From: Pratylenchus scribneri
Lineage: Eukaryota; Nematoda; Chromadorea; Rhabditida; Pratylenchidae
Direction: 5' to 3'
Assembly (NCBI GenBank): GCA_030063045.1
Contig: JAQSEB010000114.1
Location: 248,001-312,000 of the forward strand
DNA length: 64,000 nucleotides
Part shown: positions 1 through 10,415 of the stretch, piece by piece
How the letters are laid out: each line of letters begins with the position of its first letter
How positions within the stretch are numbered: position 1 is the stretch's first letter
Position numbers and translations under genes: made by a program
Notes under the pieces: model-generated
Database searches by the model: none
The model's input: the letters and a program-made list of their open reading frames with translations, nothing else
What the model was told of the DNA's origin: nothing

Positions 1-4
1 AGTT

Positions 5-664
5 ATGGCTATCATTATCTTTCTGCCAAAGATTACTCAAATCAAAACCCTTCGAACATTTTTGGCTGTAATCGCCGATGTGGAGAATGTGACGTGGTTC
101 ATCGTGCCACCACCACCCCGATGTTCTTTGGAATATGACCAAGCAATCGATATTTTGGCTGAGTTGAATGTGTCCAATATTTTTGCAAACCATGAGTATA
201 AACATCGCACACTGTTCAGCATGGGTTGGAATGGTGACAAGCCCATCGGATTTCATCCACATGATGGCATTTGGACCAAGAAAGGGATGAATTCCATTCG
301 CACATTTTTTGAATGCTTGGATGTGCCATTTCCATTGGAAGATAAAGCCAAAGAAGAAAGCAAGACGGTCAAATCAGTGGTTATGGTCAAAGAGGCGCCT
401 ATTGTGCCAATAATTCAGCGCATTTCAATCCAGCCTGACAAGAAGAATGATGAGAATAGGGCAAATCTGGAAATGAAGAAGGGTCGGGGAAGTTATTTTG
501 GACAAGGGCCTTCGGGGCACCGTTTCCACTCTCATCAAAACTTCCGCCCTTATAACAAATATGGCCAAAAACGGCGTCGTTCCCGTTCAATTTCGCCAAT
601 CCGCATTGGACCAATTGAATCTCGTTCATCAACCGGCCGTGCCCATGAAAAGAAGTATAGATAG
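5..664 (+). CDS. 3' part of an unknown protein with basic RS-like tail
   Basis: The frame is open from the window edge and ends at a TAG at 662-664, so the first ATG at 5 need not be the true start and the gene probably continues upstream. About 219 residues are visible. The first ~110 look like a folded domain (WFIVPPPPR near residue 35, then HPHDGIWTKKG near 85). The rest is low-complexity, polar and basic, with an arginine/serine stretch (KRRRSRSISPIR) near the end. Codon use and GC are clearly higher than in the surrounding DNA, which supports real coding. The PPPP strand followed by a D-G-aliphatic block faintly recalls SGNH-hydrolase-like folds, but no D-x-x-H pair is present (it reads DGIW), so I do not assign a function. 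A TATA-like/AATAAA-rich 3' region follows. Confidence 0.7.
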   Translation: MAIIIFLPKITQIKTLRTFLAVIADVENVTWFIVPPPPRCSLEYDQAIDILAELNVSNIFANHEYKHRTLFSMGWNGDKPIGFHPHDGIWTKKGMNSIRTFFECLDVPFPLEDKAKEESKTVKSVVMVKEAPIVPIIQRISIQPDKKNDENRANLEMKKGRGSYFGQGPSGHRFHSHQNFRPYNKYGQKRRRSRSISPIRIGPIESRSSTGRAHEKKYR

Positions 665-949
665 GCTAGTGGAATAGCCTCAGAAGGATGGAGAGTTGTA
701 ATATTGAATGATGTTAATGAATAATAATAATGATATAATTATTGTAATTGTATTTCGTATGTAAATTGTACTGTCATTTATTATTATTACTGTATTCCTA
801 TTATTATATAAAAGCCCCTATTCTTTTGTTCTTTTGAGCCTCCACTCCCCATAATTCCATTCCACTATTGTTTTGTTATTATAATTTCTTGTCGATAAAG
901 CTTGTTAATAAATATTTGTGTTAATTTCCACTGTGCTGATCTTGTAAAT
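665..949. other. AT-rich 3' flank of the first gene
   Basis: No open frame of note. Several AATAAA/AATAAT strings (for example near 716-730 and 908-914) could serve as polyadenylation signals for the gene ending at 664; none can be singled out. Confidence 0.4.
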
Positions 950-1545
950 ATCACTTAAATCATTTCTCATAATTGAGGCAAATCAGACGAAAGTCTCTCA
1001 ATAAAAGTAGATTAAATTATTCACTCTTTATGAATTGAATAAATTAAGTTTTGGAATTGCATGGCCTTTAATTAGGCAATGCTTAAAATTTTATTGAATT
1101 TAATTTTACAAAGATTTTGTTTCAATATTTTATAAATTTATAGGGCATAAATGATGTTTTTTTTATTTTCGTGTGTATGGATTGAATTCATTTTAACTAA
1201 ATTTTTGTTTGAAAATTTCTGAAAATTTGTTAGATAATTTCAGAAAATTTTTATTTTTTGTTCAAACTATACTTAAAATTTTTACAATGATTTAATTGGC
1301 AAAATTATTATAAAATAAATAAAAATCTAAAATTCCAAAAAATGTCCCCTTTTTTGTAATTCCAACTCGTAGACAAATTGAGGGAGAGATTTAAATAAAT
1401 TGTTCCTCAAATTTGAGTGAAATCCGACGAGAGTCTATAAAATAAAGTAGACTAAATTATTCACTATTTATGAGTTGAATATTATAATTTTAGAATTGCA
1501 TTGCCTTTAATTAGGCAATGCTTAAAATTTTAATAAGTAAATTTA
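950..1545 (-). repeat. Dispersed satellite copy 1 (about 1.4 monomers)
   Basis: This stretch is the reverse complement of the ~419-bp satellite that fills 36,680-64,000. It shows the same landmarks in reverse order: GACGAAAGTCT, the ACTC/GAGT box, the GCATTGCC..GGCAATGC hairpin at 1,059 (one mismatch, GCATGGCC) and again at 1,498, and the AAAATGTCCCC/AATTCCAACTCGTAG block. Hairpin spacing is 439 bp, so internal indels have accumulated. It is more diverged than the long array. Confidence 0.85.
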
Positions 1546-2209
1546 TTCAATAAATTTAATCCATTGATTAATTTAGAGGATTAAAAATTTTTAAATTATC
1601 AAATAAAATTATTAATTTTTTATTAAAAAATCTCTCCTTGCCTTTTTATTAAATTAAAATTTAATAATAATTTACAAGATTTTCCGCGATTTTTCTGCTC
1701 TGCCGGAATTTTTTTTCCATCGTTAATTGTGGCCAAGCTGTGGTCTTAATTTTCAAAGATTATTCACAAACCAAAAATTGGATAGAGCTGGTCAAAAACG
1801 CATTGAATGGTATATAATTTGTCATGGTTTGGTTAACAATTGACTAATAAACGGTTTAAAACAATTTTGGTTTTTGGTTCAAATTAATTTAAAATTGATT
1901 AAACCAAAACATAATCAAATGATGCCTCCTGACAAAATCTCTCAATTTGGTGTAAAGTTTAAGAATTTAGATTAAACTTCTAACCGTCAAAACCTCTTCG
2001 GCTTTTTTTATTTTAATTTTCGAAAATTAAACGAATTTATTTCTATGTATAAATTTAATTTATTCATCTTTTAATTTATAAAATTATATTTAGTTACATT
2101 TAAAATCACATAAAAATGTGTTTTATTGCTTTAAAATCATAAAATGACCTAAAAATCGAAAACTCAAAAAAGGGTCCCAAATGAGAATTCCAACCTAGTG
2201 ATAATTTAC
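1546..2209. other. AT-rich non-coding stretch
   Basis: Dominated by A/T runs. A slightly more balanced part at about 1,680-1,960 has no open frame or recognisable motif. I see no gene here. Confidence 0.4.
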
Positions 2210-2515
2210 AGTTATCGGATGTACAAAAGAGGCCGCCCACGCACTGACCTTTGGTCCTTGTACCGCAGTAGCCAATGAACGATAAAAAAGTCAAGGGCAG
2301 AGCATTCTTTACCTATCTCGCTCCGGCTGCTTTGGCAATTGGTCGCGATTGGGTACACCAACGTAAAAGTTGGAGGAATGGCGAGCCAAAATGCATATGC
2401 ATTTTGCTGAAAAGCGCCAACGCCGTCTGAGACCACTTGTAGACTTGGATGCAAAGCCTGTGTACGCCGCTAATTTTTGGACCACGGGAGCTGCCCACCA
2501 GCACCCGCTTCAAAT
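2210..2515. other. GC-richer island, possible decayed coding or mobile fragment
   Basis: About 300 bp with GC near 50% between AT-rich flanks. It holds overlapping open stretches on the minus strand (2,212-2,454 and 2,313-2,513) and a short plus-strand one beginning MNDKKVKGRAFF near 2,275. None matches a family I recognise. The sharp composition step at both sides suggests an inserted or selectively retained segment such as a broken exon or transposon fragment. Frame and strand are undecided. Confidence 0.35.
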
Positions 2516-3500
2516 CAAAAATTGAAAATGTGAATTGATAGATTATTTTTTTGAGAATTCGTTCAACAAATATTTACTATGATGTAGATAAATTCAATCT
2601 TTAATTTTTAACCAATTATACATATCTAAGCGAAAAGTTTTTGAAAATTTATTCCAAATTTCTGACATTTTTTTTAAATTGTTATAATAACTATCTTTAT
2701 TTTGAAGATATGCCAAAATTGCCATTTTTGATAAGAAATTTGCTCTTAAAACTAAGTAATTATATTTGAAGATAAATTTTATCTAGTTGTTTTTCGTCGG
2801 TGATTTTAATTTTTGACTATTAAATTCCGTCAGATTCTTCCCCTACGTTCTATAATGGCTAACTCTTGCCCTAAAATACCTAAATTTATCTGCTTTAAAG
2901 AACTAAAATTCCCAAATATTAAATAATGCTTAAATAAAATTCTTAATTATATTTTTATTGCAAAAATCCTCGACTATTTTGATAATATTTTAAAATACTA
3001 GTTGAAGAAATACCGATTCCTTTCCATTCTTGCAGCCAGCATAAGTATTCATCAAAATGTTGTTTACCAATCTTAAAATATTTTTTTAAATAATTAAAAA
3101 ATAAAACATTTTTCGCAAAAAACAAGGAGAGATTTTTAAATATTTATTAAATAATTTTATTATGTTTAATAAATTTCACAGAATAGATAATGAATGCAAT
3201 CAACCAAACCAAGATGCCAAATATATCCTCATCGGCGAAATAAATAGGTAGATCTGAAAAAAAATTGAAGAAATGGAAAGAAATAAAAATTTTTTTTAAA
3301 ATAACAATTTAATTCAATTTTTTTATAATTTATTTTCAAATAATTTTATCTACAAAAATTTAGGTTTTTGAGAAAAATAATCTAAAAATTTACAAAAGAG
3401 AACATTTAAAAGCATATTCAAATGAAACATTTGGCAAGAAATGAGGGAAGAAGAATGAAAATTGGGCATTCAAAGAGAGTATAAGGGCTATATCCTATAT
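2516..3500. other. AT-rich non-coding stretch
   Basis: Long A/T-rich DNA with no convincing open frame, ending in a (TA)n microsatellite at about 3,496-3,512. Nothing else recognised. Confidence 0.4.
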
Positions 3501-3535
3501 ATATATATATATTGATTTCCTTAAGAGAAGCTCAA

Positions 3536-3739
3536 ATGACCCCTCTGTTGCCCCAGACACAACAGCAGCAGCAGAGTGAAGCCTATTGGCCACTGGACAA
3601 GACCAACCAACAACAGTGGACCACCATAGTCAAATCCTTTAAGATGCTCCTACTCAACTTGCAAAAATTGATACTGCTTCTGCTAGTAAAGTTTACATTG
3701 GGATTCATCGAGGGTCGGACTAGAGTTGGAAACCGGTGA
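3536..3739 (+). CDS. Possible short exon or gene fragment with glutamine run
   Basis: An ATG at 3,536 opens 67 codons ending in TGA at 3,737-3,739. The product starts MTPLLPQTQQQQQSEAYW and includes a leucine-rich hydrophobic stretch (LLLNLQKLILLLLVKF) that could span a membrane. GC is higher than in the flanks, and the stretch is bounded on the right by a satellite copy. It may be an exon of a gene otherwise lost, or chance coding around a CAG/CAA microsatellite. No family recognised. Confidence 0.25.
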   Translation: MTPLLPQTQQQQQSEAYWPLDKTNQQQWTTIVKSFKMLLLNLQKLILLLLVKFTLGFIEGRTRVGNR

Positions 3740-3754
3740 CGGGGCTCTTTTATG

Positions 3755-4375
3755 CATTGAATAAATTACTTTTGGAATTGCATTGCCTTTAATTAGGCAA
3801 TGCTTAAAATTTTAATTGAATTTATTTTTACAAAAATTTTAAATAGAATGATGTTTTTATTTTCGTGTGTAAGATTGAATTCATTTTAACTTATTTTTGT
3901 CTGAAAATTTCCAAAAATTTGTTAGTTAATTACAGAAAAATTTTCTTTATTGCTCTAATTATTCTTAAAATATTTACAATGATTTATTGTCAAAATTATT
4001 ATAAAAAAACAAAAATCCAAAATGTTGAAAAATGTCTCCCTTTTAGTAATTCCAACTCGTAGACAGATTGAGGGATAGATTTAAATAAATCGTTCCTCAA
4101 AATTGAATGAAATCAGACGAAAGTCTATTAGTAAAGGTAGACTAAATTATTCACTCTTTATGAGTTGAATTAATTAATTTTGGAATTGCATTGCCCTTAA
4201 TTAGGCAATGCTTAAAATTTTATTGAATTTATTTTTACAAAAATTTTTATTTCAAAATTTTACCAATTTATTGAACATAGAATGATATTTTTTTTTCGTG
4301 TTCCGAAAATTCGTTAGAATATTTCAGCAAATTTTTCTTTTTTGCTCTAATTATTTTTAAGGCAATCCTAAAGAA
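3755..4375 (-). repeat. Dispersed satellite copy 2 (about 1.5 monomers)
   Basis: Reverse-complement copy of the right-hand satellite. GCATTGCC..GGCAATGC hairpins start at 3,780 and 4,188 (408 bp apart), with GACGAAAGTCT, the AAAATGTCTCCC block and the TCGTAGACAGATTGAGGG block between them. It ends where a run of about twelve C residues begins. Confidence 0.85.
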
Positions 4376-4640
4376 TCTGGCCCCCCCCCCCCAATTTTTT
4401 TAGATGCATTTCTAAGGGTAATTTGGGGTGTAGAAAGTGAATCAGACATTCTTTACGCCATATCTTGCCATCTTGATAAGGTATTGCCGACTTTTACTAA
4501 GAAAAAGCAAAGAGAGGACCAAGGGGTTTTGGGTGAACATTTTTTACTTAGCCAAATTATAGCTCAATTGACGCAGCTCGGCGAGCTCTATCGAGTGGTA
4601 CCATTTTTATAAGGTAATATTGCAACAAGAAAATAAATGT
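4376..4640. other. Poly-C tract and repeat-like block
   Basis: A run of about 12 C at 4,381-4,392 is followed by ~230 bp of mid-GC sequence containing GCTCGGCGAGC-type palindromic text near 4,580. No open frame is kept. It looks like a decayed repeat rather than a gene. Confidence 0.3.
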
Positions 4641-6359
4641 AATAGAAAAATTTAGCTTATTTTCTGAACACATAAAAATTTTGCTTTATTTTTAATTTAA
4701 TAACCGAAAAATACGAATACATAGATTAAAATGAAATAACAAGGAGCGAACATAAATTTAAATATAAAAAATTTAATAAGGAATAATTATTATTAATATT
4801 TATTGGTTCGTTTTGTATAATTTTTTCACTAAAATTTTATCAAATTTTATTCGCATTTTTCATTTTATTGCTAACTATTTCCACAGTCAGAAAAGACAAA
4901 ATGGATAAGTGGCTTGAAATTCCCACTCTATTCTATTAGCATTTTTTTAATCGTTTAATATTTTTAAAAATTTTCTCTATTTAATTTTTATATCAATATT
5001 GGTCTCTTAGATTTGTTGATTTTTTATAACATCTAAAAAATTATAATAATTTTAAAATTAATAATTTAAGAGTTTAAAAAAATTAAAATTATTAATTATT
5101 TTAATTTATCTTTAAGATTCTTTAAAAATGTTATTAACCAAATGGATTGAAAAGAGAAATTAGAGACTAATAAGGGAGATATTTTATGACAAAGAATTTA
5201 ATAAGAAATTGCAAAAAATCGGATATTAAAAACATAAGTAAATTTATCTTTTTCACAAAAAGAATGAAAACCACATCCTATATTAAAATATTGGTAATAA
5301 TTTTATATAAATTAACATTTTTTTAGATTTTAATTACAAAAAGTAAATAAGAAAGAAGGTGGACAAATAAAAAATAATTCAATTAAATTAAATTTAATTA
5401 AAATATAACATTCTTTTCATCATTATATGCACGTTAGATTTATTGCACGGAAATAAAATATCATTATATTTAAATTTAAAATGATTTTTCTTTTATACTG
5501 TTATCAAATTTGTATTTTATTTTTTAATAAGAATATATTAAAATGTCTTTTAAGGTTGTGAAGCAACAGTGGTTGGGCTAATTATCGAAAAAAATTTGCA
5601 TATCCCATAAAGACAATAATAAAAAGGTTGATGTGGATGAGCCACAAAGCTTATTGATAATATTAATTTTATTAATTATGCTTATTGCAAATTGATTTTG
5701 GAATGCCTGAATCTAACTTTTGATTTTTTGGCTATTCTATTTATTTTGTTTTGATATTATATTACCAGATTATTCATTTAAATTTTAATTTGAATTTTTT
5801 TAAATTTATTTTATGGAGTTGGAGCAAGCCGGATTTTTATATGAAATTATTTTTAAAGATTTTAAAATAATAGTAAAATGAAATAAATTTATGGGATGCA
5901 AAAATTGATCAATTTAAAAATAAAAATTATTAATTTGATGAACAAATTATAAGGAAAATGGTTTCAGATCCAATTTTTTAAATTTAAAACAATTTCTTGC
6001 GAAAAAAATTTTCTTTTTTTCATATAATCATTTTATAGAAATATATTAATAAAATTTCAATGAGAACATTCGAGAATAGAAAAGAGAATAAAATTTTTTT
6101 AGCTTAATTGAGTCATTCTAAAATACATAAATAAAATTTTTATTAAAAATTTTACTCAAATTTATAATAATAAATTATTATACTAAATTATTATTATAAT
6201 TTTTCTCACAGAACGAAATGAAATCTACAAGCCATACAAAAATTTTGGTATTTATTAATTATAGATATATTTACTTTACAAAATCTTAATATTTGGGCTA
6301 ATTATATACTAGAAAGATGCTTTTAAATTTTTCACTTAAAAACTTGGAACTTTTTTTAA
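4641..6359. other. AT-rich non-coding stretch
   Basis: Very AT-rich with no coding frame, RNA gene or repeat family that I can define. A 15-nt string TTATATACTAGAAAG at 6,302-6,316 also occurs at 21,235-21,249 at the end of a Helitron-like terminus. Confidence 0.4.
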
Positions 6360-6800
6360 AGGGTTTTTTAGGTTTTGGGACTTGCACATTCTAGGGGCAA
6401 CTTTTTAGCGCGCATCCAGGAAAACTATAGGTTTTTTGATAGGGGTTTGGGTTTGGGTCGAAACCGGTTTAAAAACCGGTTTGCCCAGGTAAAAATTTTT
6501 TATAAAGGCCTAAATCGAAAATCGGCTCGGTGAAGATAAATCTACACAGTGGTAGCTACATTTTGATATATGGGTCGGTGGGTCTCCGATGGCCAGGGGA
6601 GGCTGGAAAAATGGCAACGTGTGGCCAAGTCGGGTGCGCGAGTCGAAAATATCCTTATAACTTTTTTGCAAGTTGAGATAACTCTGCGCGGTAAAAAGAA
6701 AAGTTGTAGAGCTCGACGAGACGCATAAAATGGGCTATTGTGAGAGTTCTAATATTAAACCGGTTTCGAGATATATATAAGTTTAAACCGGTTTCAAAAT
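6360..6800. repeat. Repeat-like block with four AAACCGGTTT palindromes
   Basis: The 10-bp palindrome AAACCGGTTT occurs at 6,461, 6,473, 6,757 and 6,785, a pair at each side of a ~270-bp core of mid GC that includes CTCTGCGCGGTAAAAAG and CTCGACGAGACGC. This paired arrangement looks like the ends of a small non-autonomous transposon. No target duplication could be fixed and the block lacks an open frame. Confidence 0.4.
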
Positions 6801-6879
6801 TAAAAATATTTAATATTTTTGGGATAATATGTCATTTAAAAATAAAAAAAATAGAAGTTAGCAGAGAAAAAAGTAAATC

Positions 6880-7655
6880 AAAATTAATGGCCGTCAATTA
6901 ATGCACTTTTCCAGTTTTGCCATCGCAATCAATTCTGCACTGAAAATGATGGCCACCCACTCAACAGGTTTATTTGATTACTACAAAATTTTGAAACTAA
7001 AATTGTTTTATTTAAAGCTCTGCCAACGCAATCAATTTTGCAATGGAAATGACGGCCACTCACTCAACAGGTTTATTTGATTACTACAAAATTTTCAAAC
7101 TAAAATTGATTTATTTAAAGTTCTGTCAACGCAATCAATTTTGCAATGGAAATGATGGCCACCCACTCAACAGGTTTATTTGATTACTACAAAATTTTCA
7201 AACTAAAATTGATTTATTTAAAGTTCTGTCAACGCAATCAATTTTGCAATGGAAATGATGGCCACCCACTCAACAGGTTTATTTGATTACTACAAAATTT
7301 TCAAACTAAAATTGATTTATTTATAGTTCTGTCAACGCAATCAATTTTGCAGTGAAAATGTTGGCCACCCACTCAACAGGTTTATTTGATTACTACAAAA
7401 TTTTCAAACTAAAATTGATTTATTTATAGTTCTGTCAACGCAATCAATTTTGCAGTGAAAATGTTGGCCACCCATTGTCCCAATCAACAGGTTTATTTGA
7501 TTAATACAAAATTTTGAAACTAAAATTGATTTATTTATAGTTCTGTCAACGCAATCAATTTTGCAGTGAAAATGTTGGCCACCCACTGTCCCAATCAACA
7601 GGTTTATTTGATTAATACAAAATTTTAAAACTAAAATTGATTTATTTAAAATTCT
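6880..7655 (+). repeat. 103-bp minisatellite, about seven copies
   Basis: The phrase GCAATCAATTTTGCA recurs at 7,028, 7,131, 7,234, 7,337 and 7,440 (103 bp each). It then recurs at 7,551, a 111-bp step caused by a TTGTCCCAA insertion that is repeated in the last copy. The first copy, near 6,925, is diverged. Each unit holds GGCCACCCACTCAACAGG and ends in an A/T half. Open frames on the minus strand here are by-products of the repeat. Confidence 0.95.
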
Positions 7656-7670
7656 TAATGAAAATCAGAA

Positions 7671-8308
7671 TTGTTTCCGGAATGGAAAAAATCTTTCCGG
7701 ATCGAAACAAATCTTTCCGGAATGAAACACATCTAACCTGAATGAAATACAAATCTTTCCGGAACGAAACAAATCTTTCCGGAATGAAACACAATCTAAC
7801 CGGAAGAAACACAAATCTTTCCGGAACGAAACAAATCTTTCCGGAATGAAACATCTAACCTGAATGAAATACAAATCTTTCCGGAACGAAACAAATCTTT
7901 CCGGAATGAAACACAATCTAACCGAAACAAAACACAAGTCTTTCCGGAATGAAACACAATCTAACCGGAACAAAATACGAATCTTTCCGGAATGAAACAC
8001 AATCTAACCGGAACAAAACACAAATCTTTCCGGAATGAAACACAATCTAACCGGAACAAAACACGAATCTTTCCGGAATGAAACACAATCTAACCGGAAC
8101 AAAACACAAATCTTTCCGGAATGAAACACAATCTAACCGGAACAAAACACAAATCTTTCCGAAATGAAACACAATCTAACCGGAACAAAACACAAATCTT
8201 TCCGGAATGAAACACAATCTAACCGGAACAAAACACAAATCTTTCCGGAATGAAACACAATCTAACCGGAACAAAACACAAATCTTTCCGGAATGAAAAT
8301 CAATTATT
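7671..8308 (+). repeat. 21-bp minisatellite arranged as 42-bp dimers
   Basis: Two 21-bp units alternate: AATCTTTCCGGAATGAAACAC and a version with CTAACCGGAACAAAA, giving 42-bp dimers repeated about 15 times with one-base changes. The left third is more irregular. Because 21 is a multiple of three, both strands keep long open frames (for example 7,665-8,000 on the minus strand). This is expected for such a repeat and is weak evidence for a protein. Confidence 0.95.
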
Positions 8309-8686
8309 TCCGCCAACTATTAAATAATTACAATTTTAGTCTTTGATTGATCGATCCGAGGAATGCAACAGGAACATTCGCTCAGGTAGCGCCGAAATAT
8401 GCATACAATTTCTGGAGCAGAATGGAATGCTGTACATTTGATTGCTGAGTGGAGCTGGGCGGACGTAAAATTTAATTTTTAAGTCATTCTCGGATATTCC
8501 AAAAATAGATTTTTCTGATTTTTACAAATATGAAAATAAAAAATTTATTTTCTATTGAAAAAATTTTGCTTTTTTCGGATTATTATATTTTCTGGATTTA
8601 TCTTTCACAAAAAGTTGAGTGCAAAAAATTTGAATATATATGGCACTCAATATTTTCACATTTTTCTATGTTTGCTCATACCAGAC
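8309..8686. other. Spacer between minisatellites
   Basis: Mixed-composition DNA with no supported gene. An open frame from about 8,555 runs into the next repeat but has no family signature. Confidence 0.35.
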
Positions 8687-8998
8687 CGGTGCGCTTGCGC
8701 CCATGGTCATAATGCTCGGTGCGCTTGCGCCCGTGAGCAAAGTGTCGGTGCGCTTGCGCCCGTGACACAGACCGGTGCGCTTGCGCCCGTGGTCAATAAT
8801 GCTCGGTGCGCTTGCGCCCGTGAGCAAAGTGTCGGTGCGCTTGCGCCCGTGACACAGACCGGTGCGCTTGCGCCCGTGGTCAATAATGCTCGGTGCGCTT
8901 GCGCCCGTGAGCAAAGTGTCGGTGCGCTTGCGCCCGTGACACTGGACCGGTGCGCTTGCGCCCGTGGTCATTTATTGCTCGGTGCGCTTGCGCCCATG
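8687..8998 (+). repeat. GC-rich 19-mer array with three alternating spacers (87-bp higher-order unit)
   Basis: Eleven copies of CGGTGCGCTTGCGCCCGTG (first and last read CATG) start at 8,687, 8,717, 8,746, 8,773, 8,804 and so on to 8,980. The spacers are of three kinds, about 12, 10 and 8 nt (GTCAATAATGCT, AGCAAAGTGT, ACACAGAC), giving steps of 31+29+27 = 87 bp. The 19-mer contains the inverted arms GCGC..GCGC. Frames are open on both strands (8,555-9,070 plus; 8,666-8,971 minus), and 87 is divisible by three. GC here is about 60% in a genome near 20-25%. Confidence 0.95.
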
Positions 8999-9069
8999 AG
9001 CAGCTCACCGCCAATGACCCTTGAGCAAGGTCGGTCTATCACTTGGGGCGGAAATGCCAGGATGGGTTA

Positions 9070-9480
9070 AGAGGAGCACTCCCGATCAGGAATGGCAGGA
9101 CCAAACCAAGTGGGTGGATAGGCTATTGGTGGTGAGTTTCGAGAAATAGACCCGAAATTGCAGCGGAAGATGAGATGAAAACCGAAGACACCGTGGGTCT
9201 ATTTCCTAATAAGGCAGCGATTGGGACTCTAGCAATCAACTGGTCACCCCCACTAGCATTATTAGGTGCAATTCCTTTTAGTGTGAATGACTATAAACGG
9301 AGTTCAATTGTTTTGCCTTAGGTGATTTAAGTTAATCACCGGCAATATGGGAACGCATGCAAATGAAAGTATTGTCAGCTCTTTTGGAAGCTACCTCAGG
9401 TTTAAGGCATGCCTTGAGAGCAGGCGCGTAATCATCATTTGTGAGTGTATGACATATTGTTTGATCACCTCAAATCGTGT
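9070..9480. other. Mid-GC non-coding stretch with inverted repeats
   Basis: GC is near 45%, with no lasting open frame. Inverted arms are visible: GAAATAGACCC near 9,142 pairs with GGGTCTATTTC near 9,195, GGTGATT pairs with AATCACC near 9,321-9,341, and AAGGCATGCCTT (9,404 region) is a perfect palindrome. It could be a structured leader of the downstream Helitron or a decayed repeat. It is not a tRNA and not a 5S gene that I can recognise. Confidence 0.35.
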
Positions 9481-9523
9481 TGAGGGATTTATTAATTAAA
9501 TTTAATAAGAAATTTATGGTTTT

Positions 9524-9815
9524 ATACCAACGATTATGGCTTTATGCTATTCATTTAATGGTTCTATACCAACAATAATGGCTTTATGCTATTCATTTAA
9601 TGGTTTTATACCAAAGTAATGGCTTTATGCTATACATTTAATGGTTTTATACCAACAGTAATGGCTTTATGCTATTCATTTAATGGTTTTATACCAAAGT
9701 AATGGCTTTATGCTGCTATACATTACAATTATGGCTTTATGCTATACATTTAATAGTTTTATACCAACAATAATGGCTTTATGCTATTCATTTAATGGTT
9801 TTATACCAATTATAT
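9524..9815 (+). repeat. 42-bp minisatellite, about seven copies
   Basis: Units contain ATGGTTTTATACCAA and ATGGCTTTATGCTATTCATT. Some copies have lost several bases (CCAAAGTAATGG). It passes directly into a shorter-period array that shares GGCTTTATGCTA, so the two arrays probably derive from one another. Confidence 0.9.
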
Positions 9816-10105
9816 GCTAATTATACGGTTCATTGTTGTCTTTGTGCTAATTTATATGGTTCATTGTTGGCTTTATGCTAACTTATACGGTTCATTGTTG
9901 GCTTTATGCTAATTTATACGGTTCATTGTTGGCTTTATGCTAACTTATACGGTTCATTGTTGACTTTATGCTAACTGTATTTGTTTAATTGTTGGCTTTA
10001 TGCTAACTTATACGGTTCATTGTTGGCTTTATGCTAACTTATACGGTTCATTGTTGGCTTTATGCTAACTTATACGGTTCAATGTTGGCTTTATGCTAAC
10101 TTTAC
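9816..10105 (+). repeat. 31-bp minisatellite, about nine copies
   Basis: Units read TATACGGTTCATTGTTGGCTTTATGCTAACT-like text with small changes (shown here only in part: CGGTTCATTGTTGGC). The GGCTTTATGCTA core is shared with the preceding 42-bp array. Confidence 0.9.
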
Positions 10106-10415
10106 GGTTCTATCGGCTCTTATCATTATACATTGTGCCATAACTCAATCTTAAATAAGATGCCTATTCGAATTCGATTCATGCTAAACATGATGTTAAT
10201 ATCATTATATTAATGATTGACAATTATTGTCAAAAATATCACTTTCGCCTGAAAGGGATTGTTTGTGAGAGTAAACTGAACAGGCTTAACCAATTGATGC
10301 ATTGTTCTTCATTTCACAATTTTCAATATTGAATAAATATTTGAATTTTATTGTGTACTTATTGGTTATAAAACCTTTTCTTATTGTTGTTCACATAATT
10401 TTCATAAACTTAATC

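Noticed and set aside
4381..4392. Poly-C run as a functional site
   Set aside because: A homopolymer of about 12 C next to a satellite copy; no supporting context, may even be of uncertain length in the assembly.
6440..6490. tRNA-like GGTTTGGGTCGAAACC
   Set aside because: It resembles a T-arm only in part; no cloverleaf, anticodon arm or acceptor stem could be drawn.
7404..8000. Minus-strand open frames in the 103-bp and 21-bp arrays
   Set aside because: Frames stay open because of the repeat (21 bp is a multiple of three); low-complexity products without family features.
8687..8998. CRISPR array
   Set aside because: The repeats are 19 nt with 8-12-nt spacers that repeat themselves in rotation, and the genome is eukaryotic. 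No cas-like gene is present. It is a minisatellite.
6880..10105. Telomere or subtelomere signature
   Set aside because: No short simple telomeric unit such as TTAGGC is present in tandem; the arrays are longer minisatellites.
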